30,148 bases of DNA from Trichosphaerium sp. ATCC 40318 (Eukaryota > Discosea > Flabellinia > Trichosidae): positions 1 to 30,148 of the forward strand of contig JALMLS010000067.1 of NCBI GenBank assembly GCA_038496445.1. The letters run 5' to 3'. The notes beneath the pieces were generated by a model. It was not told where the DNA came from. It did not search any database and was given only the letters and a program-made list of their open reading frames with translations. Of the stretch, positions 1 to 9,996 are shown piece by piece. The stretch's first letter is position 1; each line of letters starts with the position of its first letter. The translations under genes and the position numbers were made by a program.

Positions 1-182
1 GATGACATTGTTATTGGGTTTTGGTTAGTACAAGGTCTTTCATGTTGAAGGAATAGTAACAAAGAATACAAGTAATATACATAAGCGAGTCATTACTTAA
101 CTAGCTCATTAAAATAGTTCATTTGGTGTTTCCACAATTTGCGACAAAAAGACATTCACTCATACTATAGTTCCCTTGCAAA

Positions 183-1585
183 ATGAGTATGCTTCTGAAT
201 CAAACACCAACGGATCTAGAAGAGTAAGTTCACGTTTCAATGCAGCAAATACACGTGTTTTACTGTTAATGGCAACATTTAGCATTGAGAGGCCATTAGA
301 ACTGCTTTGGCTGCCGATAGAGATTATATTTTGTATCCTGGCGTTTTTGGGCAACAAATGTCGTATATCCGCAACATTCGTTTGTAAACTCTTTTCTACG
401 ATCATTTTGAATCATTTGGGTTATTTTGAGGTGACTGTCAAGTCAAGAGAAGAGCTACTCACACTAAACGGAAGTCCTCTTTTAAAAAACACAAAAGTAG
501 TTATTGATATTAGTACATTGACTGATGATGACTTTAAAAGTATTTCTGGTGTCCACCACCTGGAAACAAGCGATTGTGTATCACCAACAGATACTATGTT
601 AGAACATATTTCAGGTGTACATCATCTAGAACTACGTATAAGAAAACGTGGATGCAAATTGACACGTTTTGGATTTAAATCACTTCATGGTATCCATACA
701 CTCATTGTATCATGTGCGCATTTAAAAGATGAATGGATTCAAGAACTTGAGGGTATCCATACAATCGATATTTCGCACACATCTATAACTGATAAAGGAC
801 TTGCAGCACTCTCTGGAGTTCATACTATTAATTTAAGTGAGTGTTATAATATCAGTGATAAAGGTGTTATTGCCATTTCAGGCAGTGTACACAAGATACT
901 GCTTAATCATTGCTATATTACAGATAAAAGTGTAAGAGCACTAACAAATGCAAGAGCAATATCATTGGCTAGTACAAATATTACAGATGAAGGATTAAAG
1001 TACTTGTTGACTCAAAATCGAGTGACAAACATCATTAACAAAATTAATCTTGATTGCATTCAAATATCAAATAATGTATTGAAACTCCTGGCTGGTATTC
1101 CTTGTGTAGAGATTCGTTATTCCCAACTAAATAGCAATACCCTGTCATGTTTGGTAGGAATACAGCATATTACTTTGAGAGCGTGCAATGTATCAAATGA
1201 TGCTATAAAGCAATTGGCAGGTGTTAAAATGATTGATATTTGTTGTATTGCTTGCGTTGATGATAGTACTTTAAAGGCACTTGCAGGAGTACATACAATT
1301 TTCCTCGATTCAACATCTGTGACAGATAAAGGTCTAGGCTACTTGGTTGGCGTTAAAGTCATTAGCCTTTGTGAATGTAAGCTTATAACAGATAAAGGAG
1401 TGAATAGCCTTATTGGTGTCAAGGAAATTGATCTGGGAGACTGTTCACAAATCACAAATGATGGAGTTGTTAATTTAACAAGCCTTGATTTCCTGTACTT
1501 TTATGGTACCCAAATAACACAAAGAATGGTTTATAAACTAGGATGCAACACAAGCTACTCACACCAATTGTGGCCAAAGTTTTAA
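183..1585 (+). CDS. F-box/leucine-rich-repeat protein
   Basis: Proposed exons are 183-223 and 283-1585, about 447 aa. The 59-nt intron has a GTAAGT donor and joins phase 2 to phase 1 in frame. An unspliced start at the ATG at 269 is the alternative. Near the N-terminus an F-box-like stretch reads LPIEIIFCILAFLG followed by a conserved VCKLF. After it come about 15 degenerate LRRs of the AMN1/FBXL cysteine-containing type. Each has a loop such as TDKGL or SDKGV followed by a GVHTIxLS-like strand. Known F-box/LRR proteins recruit substrates to SCF ubiquitin ligases, with the F-box binding Skp1 and the LRR solenoid binding the target. Here that role is inferred, and the substrate is unknown. The protein ends without a transmembrane segment. 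The reading frame is intact across 1.3 kb, so this is probably a functional gene. Confidence 0.82.
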
Positions 1586-1903
1586 AGTGGACCATATGTA
1601 GTTAAACGAATTATCCAAAGACTTTTTTCTCTTTTTTTTTGATCTAAGTGCAAGTTGTTTCTTATGTGCTTTCTGTCTGTAACGCTCTGTACTTAACTAC
1701 GTTACTTAAATACATACTGAGTTTCCATATCCAACCTTCGTACCCTTACACTGTCCTTGTAGAAATGTGTTTCTGTACCATTGCAGTTTGTCAAATGCGT
1801 TGTTTATGCCGATATCCCGAAAAAAAACAACAAGGAAGGTAAGTCACGTGTTTGGAGAAATGTACGCTGATGAACGAAAATCTTCGTTCCAAACCTAGCA
1901 AAC
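1586..1903. other. intergenic gap between F-box/LRR gene and dioxygenase gene
   Basis: About 318 bases of AT-rich sequence with no convincing gene. A 64-codon open frame at 1648-1842 lacks any family signature. The stretch must hold the 3' UTR of the F-box/LRR gene and the promoter of the dioxygenase. A CACGTG palindrome is present at 1845-1850. Confidence 0.5.
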
Positions 1904-3123
1904 ATGCTCAATATTTCCACAACCATTCCTAGTACGTGAGTCTCGTTCAGTCAATACGCGAATTTTTTTTTTATCTAACAAACTTATTGTCGCTCGAATT
2001 GCGTACGTTGGTAGGTTTCAACGCATTCGAAGTAAGATAGAGCAAACTATGAAAACTATGACTGTCAGTAAGCCAACAGAAGATGTTTCTAGTTCTAAAA
2101 TAGACCAAGTCATTGCGAGGGTAGTGGGAGGAGATATTATTCACTTTAAAACAACCCATCCTCAAAAAAGCTCGCAGATTACTTGCGCAAGCGTCTAGAG
2201 CGTATATTACACGAATCTAACATTCATCTGTGCCAATACGCAATTTCTAACGGAGAACATTTTAATCGCATCCAAGAGCTACGAAAGTCTCTTCTAAACG
2301 ATACATACATACATGAATGCATACGTGGGCTATTAGAGGTAACAAACTACAAATATGATGTTTTTGAGGCAATGACCTCTCTGACAGCCTATCCTGCTCG
2401 TGTAGGAGCTTGGATTCAATCTAACGTTAACGTACTTTGATAAACCAAGGCTACGTGCTGTTACAAGCGGTGGACACCTCAATAGAGCATCAGAAATGGT
2501 TTATTCCCTTCATCGTGATACTTGGTGAGTGTTTTGAGTTTTCTTCAGTCTAGCTCCCTTTCACACCTTGTTCAATAACAGAAATGTGGTTTAGGTATAC
2601 ATACGCAGAGCATGGTATTAACTTTTGGATCAATATCGATGATGTGTTGCCGTCAGAGAGTTTTATGATTTTGCCAAATTTTTTCAATGTCCCTGTCGAA
2701 AACACTTCAAGCTTTTTCTCCTATGATAAGTGGTGTGCTTCAGGAGGGTTTCAATCTGTTAAACCAAAGTCGTATTATCCTCACCTAACTTCTCCAGAGT
2801 CATTTGAGGACCAGATTGAAGAAAAAACTTGTTTTAATTGTACACATGGAAACATCATAATGTTCTCTCCTTCTCACTTACACGGCACACAAAAGCATAG
2901 TAGTGGACGTACTAGGTTCAGTATGGAGTTTAGAGTTACAACACTTGATGAAAATCATGTACAAATGCGTTATGAAGGTGTTGATAATGAGTCAAAAGGA
3001 GATGCTCTTGTTCATAGTATATGCGCCAAAGACTTTGTATCTATTCATTCATCTGATGTTAATTTATTACGAGAGTTAATTGCTAACTTTAAATCTCAAC
3101 AAAAGCTTCAGGTGCACAAATAG
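1904..3123 (+). CDS. Fe(II)/2-oxoglutarate-dependent dioxygenase, phytanoyl-CoA hydroxylase-like
   Basis: The model has five exons: 1904-1935, 2015-2120, 2171-2338, 2406-2524 and 2595-3123. It encodes about 317 aa, and all four short introns (50-79 nt) keep frame. The first iron-binding pair is visible as HRDTW at the end of exon 4. Splicing joins this to Y, giving the HRDTWY signature followed by INFWINIDD. The distal histidine lies in PSHLHGTQ, and the 2-oxoglutarate-binding arginine in SGRTRFSMEFRV. A FDKPRLR motif precedes the HxD, as in related proteins. Members of this fold hydroxylate small molecules or lipids using O2 and 2-oxoglutarate. The substrate cannot be read from the sequence. 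The first two exons are the least certain; the domain call rests on exons 3-5. Neighbours give no pathway clue. Confidence 0.75.
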
Positions 3124-3480
3124 CAGCTAGTTATTTTTTTGTAGACAAGTCTATCACGTGACCACCTCCCAATGTATTGGTTGTGCACAAACAATAAATC
3201 ACCTTGTGAACGATGGAACAACACTCCTGCCTGTAGTTTCCTTGGTGTTAGAAATATGTGGTGAACCAAAAAAAAGGTGAACGAAGTGAGAATATTCGCT
3301 AGCTTTGTATGTATTCTAGAACGAGCTATTTAACAAAAAAAAGAGTGTAGTTTGCTACTGTAATAACAAATAAATCATTGAGTGGTTATTGTAAGAGGGA
3401 AATTCCTCACTGTAAAGTCACCCAATGTAAAATACCTGGATAATAAATGTGAGTTAAGAGTTACAACTTTACCTGTTACA

Positions 3481-3589
3481 TATGGCGACCCTAGCAGGAT
3501 TTGAACCTGCACAGCAGAGGGGCCAATAGACTGTATTCCTTTTCAGTTGTATTTGGATTTAGTAACAAAACTTTCAAGTGGTTGCCATA
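3481..3589 (-). other. tRNA-like sequence with B-box and terminal inverted repeat
   Basis: On the minus strand, GGTTCAAATCC flanked by GCAGG/CCTGC forms a good T-arm and matches the RNA polymerase III B-box. The ends TATGGCGACC (3481-3490) and GGTTGCCATA (3580-3589) are inverted repeats with 9 of 10 positions matching, like an acceptor stem. I cannot find a convincing D-arm or A-box, nor an unambiguous anticodon loop. This may be a decayed, intron-containing or tRNA-derived (SINE-like) sequence rather than a working tRNA. Confidence 0.35.
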
Positions 3590-3608
3590 TACTTGATGAG
3601 AGCTTTAT

Positions 3609-4046
3609 TTACATAAAGTTTTTTTTGAGGTATAAAAATACACCTCTTCTTTTTGAAAATCCCATTCTTTGTTTAGGTACTGCATAAAGGGAATAACTTT
3701 CATCAGAAGATTTGAATGTAAAAAGAATTTTTTTGTCGTGCAACCAATCTGGGCTAACATAGCTACAAACCATTCCTTTTCCTCTCCCAATAACAGATAC
3801 TCTACCAAGTAGAACAGTACTTGATGAATAAAGTGTTTTGGGTCCTGGGCATTTGATCTTAAAGCGCCTGGTATCTTTCGCTCCAAAGATTTTTCTACCG
3901 CGTTTTGGGTTGACTGTGATGGCACTTACGCCATCATACGTTGGTTGTCGTGTATATTTCACTCGTTGGCGTTCATAACTAGCAGTAGTGCATTGAATAG
4001 ATAATAATACTATCACAAACAGAACCAGAGAGTAAATGGTTGCCAT
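3609..4046 (-). CDS. small secreted orphan protein
   Basis: A single-exon frame of 145 codons starting at an ATG (complement of 4044-4046). The first 22 or so residues form a classic signal peptide: MATIYS, a hydrophobic LVLFVIVLLSI core, then a small-residue cleavage region CTTAS. The mature part is basic, rich in Lys, Arg, Tyr and Phe, with few cysteines. It has no transmembrane segment and no family I recognise. It lies between the tRNA-like sequence and a gene-poor stretch, and reads toward the dioxygenase gene. An export role is inferred from the signal peptide alone. It could be a lineage-specific extracellular protein. The length and clean signal peptide argue against a chance frame, but no homolog confirms it. 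Confidence 0.5.
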   Translation of the reverse strand: MATIYSLVLFVIVLLSIQCTTASYERQRVKYTRQPTYDGVSAITVNPKRGRKIFGAKDTRRFKIKCPGPKTLYSSSTVLLGRVSVIGRGKGMVCSYVSPDWLHDKKILFTFKSSDESYSLYAVPKQRMGFSKRRGVFLYLKKNFM

Positions 4047-5048
4047 GTTGTGCTATTTGTGCGAAAACTTGATGTTAATTAGGAATGTCCTTTCTTTTTT
4101 GGGATAGCTCCTTCCAAATACATGATTTGAAGTGTGTTGTCATCACCTGGGCGTAAAAATGCCATTATTAATATTCTCACGTTGGATGTCGCTAATTTGA
4201 CGAAAGATGTTCCTCGAGAACTGACCCGGATTATCGATCAACAAAATTAGCGATAATAATCCCAATTTTTAGTTTGTTATTACCCATAACGTACATCTTT
4301 TTCATCCCTCATAGTTTACCCAATGGATGCTAGCATATATGTATGTATATATAACTAAACAGTTCTCCTTGTTAACATACACTAGATACTCACAGTGATG
4401 AACAAAACCGAGTGCAAAAATATGGACTATTGCTAATCTTTTTTATCGCTCTGCGCCAAATTCCGGCCATATTTTGTTGTAAAATTAGTCACACACGAAA
4501 GTATGACAATGTCCTTCATACATAGGAAATTCGTAGTTGGAAGTCCAATATCATTTGGGTAGCCAACACGCGAATCTTCGTATTTTGGTGAATCGCCCAA
4601 ACAGTCAAGCAGAGTAAACTAACACGTGGCTCGAGCTTGTAGAAACCAGTAATTAGAGCTACTAATCGGTCAGAAAACAATTAACCCTGATTTAAAAAAG
4701 GTACGGTAACAAGAATGGTAAAGCGGAATTGTTCCTCTCGTTCGAATTGGTATTTGTTTACAGATACTGACGTCATACTCTGTTGGCTATGTATCTACCA
4801 TACCCGCCAATGGTGACATTTTGTGAAGGTCAGTTATAGACCCGAGCGATGCGACGAGCCCAACAAAAGGGAATAGCGGTCATTGTAGCTAGTATTTGCT
4901 GTATTACATCTTTTCGAACAAACTCGAACAATTTTCGAACCAAATTTTTTTACCAGTTTTCTGTATATTAATCCATGATAGAAAAACTCGTTTTGTAAGC
5001 ACGTGGACCATTTAATTCCTGTACAAGCTTTCGCTAGCATATTTCGAC
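4047..5048. other. gene-poor intergenic stretch
   Basis: About 1 kb with no supported gene. Content is AT-rich, with a short (TATG/TATA) run near 4336-4352 and two CACGTG palindromes. A minus-strand frame at 4834-5040 shows no family signature and is not called. The 3' part must contain the promoter of the MORN-ROCO gene starting at 5049. Confidence 0.5.
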
Positions 5049-8000
5049 ATGTCTGATCTTACGCCTACGGAACCAGGTACGTACAATTTTTTCTATCCCA
5101 ATTTAGACCACAAGCTCACGTTTTTTTTTTGTAAAATGCTGAAATGGTTCTTCAGCATGCCAAGAATCAATTGGTCAAAACAACCCCAAAATATTTAGTG
5201 GTGTGAAGTCACGTGAACAAGCAAAAAAGAAAAAACAGCTTTTTCTTTTTAACGTTTTGATTTTGATCCCAAGTTGGTGCTAATTGTGCTCATAAAGGTA
5301 AACAGCAGTATTTTACTGAGCTGCATAATGACGAAGGCACTCTCATATACAAAGGTAACTTTATGGACAGCACCTATCATGGTACTGGAGAGAAGTATAG
5401 GTCGTCAGATGGTACACTCTTATACAAAGGAAATTTTTCGCATGGTGATTACCATGGTACAGGGCAATTATATTGGGAAAATGGTAACATCCAACGTAAA
5501 GGTATATTTAAGTACAATCGCCTTCAGATAGGAGAGTGTTATAGGCAAGATGGTACACTCTTATACAAAGGAGAATTTGAGCAAGGTGATTACCATGGTA
5601 CAGGACAATTATATTGGGGAAATGGTAACATCCAATATAAAGGTGAATTTAGGAATAATTGCCTTTGTAGAGGAGATTGTTATAGGCAAGATGGTACCCT
5701 CCAATACAAAGGAGAATTTTGGGGCAACTCAAGATACATACCTAAATTTATGGGGACATTTCATGGTAAGGGAGTGTTTCTTTATCAAAATGGTACCAAG
5801 TACATTGGACAATTTGACAACGATAAGTTCCATGGTATTGGTGAGAAGTATTGGCCAGATGGTCGTAAATACATTGGTAAATTTGAACACAACAAGAAGT
5901 CAGCAAGCGGCAGTAAAAAGCAGAAAACTATTGCTGGAAACCCAGATCAGGTTGCCTTTTCTAATATTGTGGATACAATATTCTCTTCCCCTAGCATAAA
6001 AAATATAGACGACCAAAGTATAATAGAAGAAGTTCGGGTGTTTACACAACATACTAGCGCTCACAGCAACTTATTTATGATTCCCAAAATCATCGATATT
6101 GCAACAGACAAATTAAACTTTATAGGCATGTGTACATCACAAAAAAAAGTATTTGAAGTATATTCTAAGAGTGAATGTATATTGGTTAAAGATGCTATAA
6201 AGCAGCACCAAGCAGTACAAAAATATGGCAACAATGTAGATTGTTATTGTGATTTTGTATTTATCTATGACCTTTGTAAAAAAGATCCTGAGATATCACT
6301 TCATGAAGGTGCGGTGTCTTTTATACCACTATCTTTATACTTATTGATTATTTAAATAGTAACAACTATGGCACGTGGTATTTCTAGAGCACGTGTGATA
6401 CCCATAAAAAAGGACACGCTATCAGACGAAAAGATACAACAGTTCCGATATTACTTTCGGTATGGTTGTGACAAACTGGATTCGGTAATTAGCTGTGGTA
6501 TTGTTAATGGAGTGTGTCATGAAAAATATGATTTTGATGGTTCTGAGCAATTGGAAGCTAAAATAATGGTTATGGGACATGAAGGATCAGGTATTTTATC
6601 AAAGTCGGATGATTGATGATACTCTAATTATTAATTAGGCAAGACAACACTTGTGAGGACATTGGCAAAGGAAACAAATAGAATAGCGGATTCAACAATT
6701 GGTTTTGATACATCACATCTCTCGTATGTTCTATGTTATGGTGCCATAACTTTAATCCAATTTAGTTTACATGGCGTATCATTCACAGTGTTAGACTTTG
6801 CTGGACAGACGGAATATAAAGGATTACATAAGTACTTTTTAGCAAGGCAACTCACTATTTACATCATCGTTGTAAGTTCATAGTGCACCAATATCACGCT
6901 TGCTTCCTTATCATTCACCAACTTTAGATTGACTTGTCAACATCAATCAAAGAGCAACAGGAGCACCTCAAATATTGGTGTCGGGCTTTAAATGAGATAC
7001 TATTTGGCCAAGATCCAAAGTTATACTCGGTGATTGTATTTGGATCCAAATTGGATATCTTTTTAGGAGATATCAAGGCCAATAAACAAGCATTGATTCC
7101 TATAGGACTATCACTAGTACAGTACTATGCTTAGACGGTACCACCTTTATACGTTTTTACAATCGCTTATCCTTACTGTTTAGGAACAAGTGCTCTCGTC
7201 AAATTATTGGAGCATCAAGCCAAGTACTTGAAGGCCCAATATCCTAGAGTACCTTCAATGTACATAGATATCAAGAATGCACTTGAGAAAATCACAAACA
7301 AGGATACTCTTAAGGACAACATCATATCAATGTACGTTGTGTTAGTGTATTTAATATTGTCACTAACTAGTACTCAGAAAGAAGCTAATAGAAGAAAAGT
7401 TTATTAAAAAGTCCACTACATGTATAATGTCTCCAATAGAGTTGGTTGCTGCATTAAATTACATTCATTCCATTGGTAGCATCATGTTTGATGAGGTATG
7501 TGCTTCTTCAACTAGGAGTATACTTGCTTAACAAACTGATTTTACCATATTTAGTCGTCATACATGCTGTGTTTGCACCCTCCTATTCTATCTCGTATCA
7601 TGAGTGCTTTTCTAGCACCCAAAGAACATCTTGATAGATTGATCAAAAACAACACTCATAATCATCATGCTGTATTCACTGACTCAGAAGCTAAATCTCG
7701 AATCTCAAAGCTATTTCCAAAATGCACTAAACGTGAAGTGAAGCAGGTGATGAAATTCTTGGTACAAATGTCGTTCTGCGTTCGCTTGACAGAAGAAGAA
7801 AAGGTAACAGATAGTGTATGTACTCTACAACTTTTTCTCAATGTAGTTATTCAGGTTGTGTATGGCGCTGATGGATACCTTATTATATCGCTATTACCTA
7901 AAGCTGATATGCTTTACTTTCCTCCATTGACCCAAAAGGAGCAAAGTATTACGTTAGTTCAGACAAAGAACAAAAACTCACATGAGTTACCAGAAGTATT

Positions 8001-9777
8001 CTCTTTGTCTAAATCACCAACAAAGTGGAAGATATTATCATACACACCTACAACAGACTCTAAAGTTGAACATAAAGTGATAGAAACAGTCACCATAAAC
8101 AAGGAAAGCAATAAAATAGTACGGCATATTCCATAATTCAAAACTAACAATATCACGTGTTAGTCACTACCTGATCAATATGAGGTCATACCACATGTTT
8201 CAAAGTTCTTGGCATACACTTTTAACTCGCAAGATCTACCTATAGAAATATTTAATGACTTGCAGAGAAGACTGAGAAGTATGCCAACATGAACGGTTTA
8301 TGATTATGATTAGATACTAAACACTTGTACAATAGAGTTCCAAAACAAAGAGTTTCGTTTGTTTTCAAACTTGATTGTACTCTCTGATTTCTACGGCAAT
8401 ATCATCACATTATATTATATTGATCATAGCATCAAAGTTATCATTAGAGGGATAGTACCACAGCTATGGACGGTAATAACAAATCATCAAGCGAAATTAT
8501 CTGATAACATCTTTAGGTATCTCTTGATGCTTATTTAAAATCTTTGGACATCACTCCAGTTCCACTCTGTCCTATTAGCGTACAATTTGGAGAGTTTGTT
8601 GAAGTTACAAACAGTTCATACACATGCAATAAAACAAGTGCGTTTTTTGGCATACAAGTTAACAAACTGATCATTTGTTAGAACATGTTGTCACTGAGAG
8701 TCATTTAAAAGAAGGATTTCCTTTACAAAAACGTGGACGACATAATCTATGGGGTAGCCTGCACGGAGAAAAATTTCTGAAAATAGGTGACTGGGAAACA
8801 CCTCAAAAGTATCCTGGGTTACAAATCACGTTTCTCACAAAAGATGAGAAAAGCAAGGTACAAACCACATTTGAATACCATGACTTTCTTACTAATTGAT
8901 ATAAGGCGTTATGATGAGTATCTGAGGGCTAGCAACATGTTTTATAAGTTCATGGGGACTGACAGTGCTTCATTTTATGAGTTGGAGAAGATTGCGTTCT
9001 TTAACAATCCAAAACTTGAGGAGCAATACAATACTTTTGTCAAGAAAGTACTTCAATCCAAAAAATCAGGCAAGTCACACCCTTCTTGGTCAGCTTTCCC
9101 CAACAGTTTAGATGTGAATGACAATTCCACTGTGGATGAAGATACACGTAAATCACAAGAACGGACTCTGAATCATTTGAAGAGCTATGTGATGCGTGTT
9201 TCAGGCAATGAGCAAATCAACCTCATACCTGGATTACACGGTACATCAGAGGTACATCACATTTATTTTCATCAGTACCTAACCTTAGATTTTAGGATAC
9301 TAGTTTTAAGATCGCTTTGGGCAACTTTAAAGAACCTCAGGAGAATACAAACAAGAAAGATGGAGGATACTTTGGTATGGCTTAGTAATAAGTTAGTTTA
9401 ATTTACTAATTGTAACCAGGAAATGGGATTTACTTTACTCAGTATCCTGATTGCGGTATGTCATTTTATACAACTCTTGGCCACTACCCATGTACCAATT
9501 TGTATTATTGTATTAACAATCGAGGTAGGAAGGAAGTATGCTGAATGGGATAAAAAGGAGAAGAATCCGTGCATGTTGATATCATGGATAATGATGGGAA
9601 ACCCTTATCCAGCAACAGAAAACCCTGTACCAGGTGATCCCAACTCTCTTTATGGAAAAGAATGCAAGGTACAACTCTTTTTTTCTTATGGACTTCTTAT
9701 ACTTTTGTTTTTAGAAAGGTTATGATTCTCACTATGTACTCACTAAATCAACTGGGTTTCCATGTGGCATTGATGAT
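5049..9777 (+). CDS. MORN-ROC-COR-PARP multidomain protein, copy A (frameshifted, 3'-truncated)
   Basis: Early exons are 5049-5076, 5274-6308, 6360-6590, 6639-6871, 6928-7137, 7184-7331, 7378-7495 and 7555-8118. Later exons begin at 8161, 8336, 8517, 8692, 8906 and 9296, and all joins tested are phase-consistent except at the lesions. Residues ~25-215 hold about eight MORN repeats (YHGTGQLYW, DGTLLYKG). A ~140-aa linker follows. The Roc GTPase from ~418 has P-loop GHEGSGKT split by an intron after the second Gly-Ser-Gly, switch II DFAGQ, and specificity motif GSKLD. COR follows (ALNYIHSIG, YGADGYLIISLLP). The C-terminal part is a PARP-type ADP-ribosyltransferase: GLHGTSE supplies the His and GNGIYFTQYPDCG the Tyr. 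Lesions: a 1-nt deletion near 7127 giving TAG, and a 2-nt deletion at ~8906, both relative to copy B. Homology stops at ~9777, just before the Glu strand. Probably a recent pseudogene, although the 5' half is intact. Confidence 0.8.
7120..7137 (+). other. frameshift in Roc domain of copy A
   Basis: Copy A reads CAGTACTATGCTTAGACG, while copy B (complement of the region near 24575-24600) reads CAGTACTTGTGTTTAGACG, one base longer. The copy B version continues in frame to a GAC-G|gtac donor. Copy A instead meets an in-frame TAG. I found no alternative donor that rescues the phase required by the next exon at 7184. Confidence 0.7.
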
Positions 9778-9996
9778 ACGCACAACAACTTTTGTGTACA
9801 ACATTTCAAGCATTGTATACCATTGATATTACTGGTATCAATGTTTGAGAATACCACGTGGAAGGCAATTAATACAATGAAAAGCATATTAGTTTGAATG
9901 TCTTTTGTGGCGTGCAACAAGTAGCAACCGCCAAAATAGATAGTTTTGAAACTAAGAATTTTAAAGAGTGTAACAGAAGGCTACATTTAACAGTTT
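9778..9996. other. junction tail after the break in copy A
   Basis: After the codons for FPCGIDD the sequence no longer matches copies B and C, which continue with the catalytic-Glu strand. The local frame runs on without a domain to a TGA near 9896. The stretch sits between two convergent genes: the broken ROCO-PARP copy and MOB1, whose stop codon is at 9997-9999. Confidence 0.55.

Noticed and set aside
1648-1842. 64-codon frame between the first two genes
   Set aside because: No signal of a family, and it begins at a non-ATG codon; likely UTR.
4834-5040. minus-strand 68-codon frame next to the ROCO gene start
   Set aside because: No motif and it overlaps the expected promoter; considered chance.
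6309-6359. gene boundary between MORN repeats and the GTPase
   Set aside because: A stop codon and then an ATG at 6368 suggested two genes. A 51-nt intron with phase-1 borders joins them in frame, so one gene is preferred.
8119-8335. end of the ROCO gene after COR
   Set aside because: In-frame TAA, TAG and TGA triplets fall inside two short introns (8119-8160 and 8279-8335) whose phases fit in copy A. The second intron also fits copy B.
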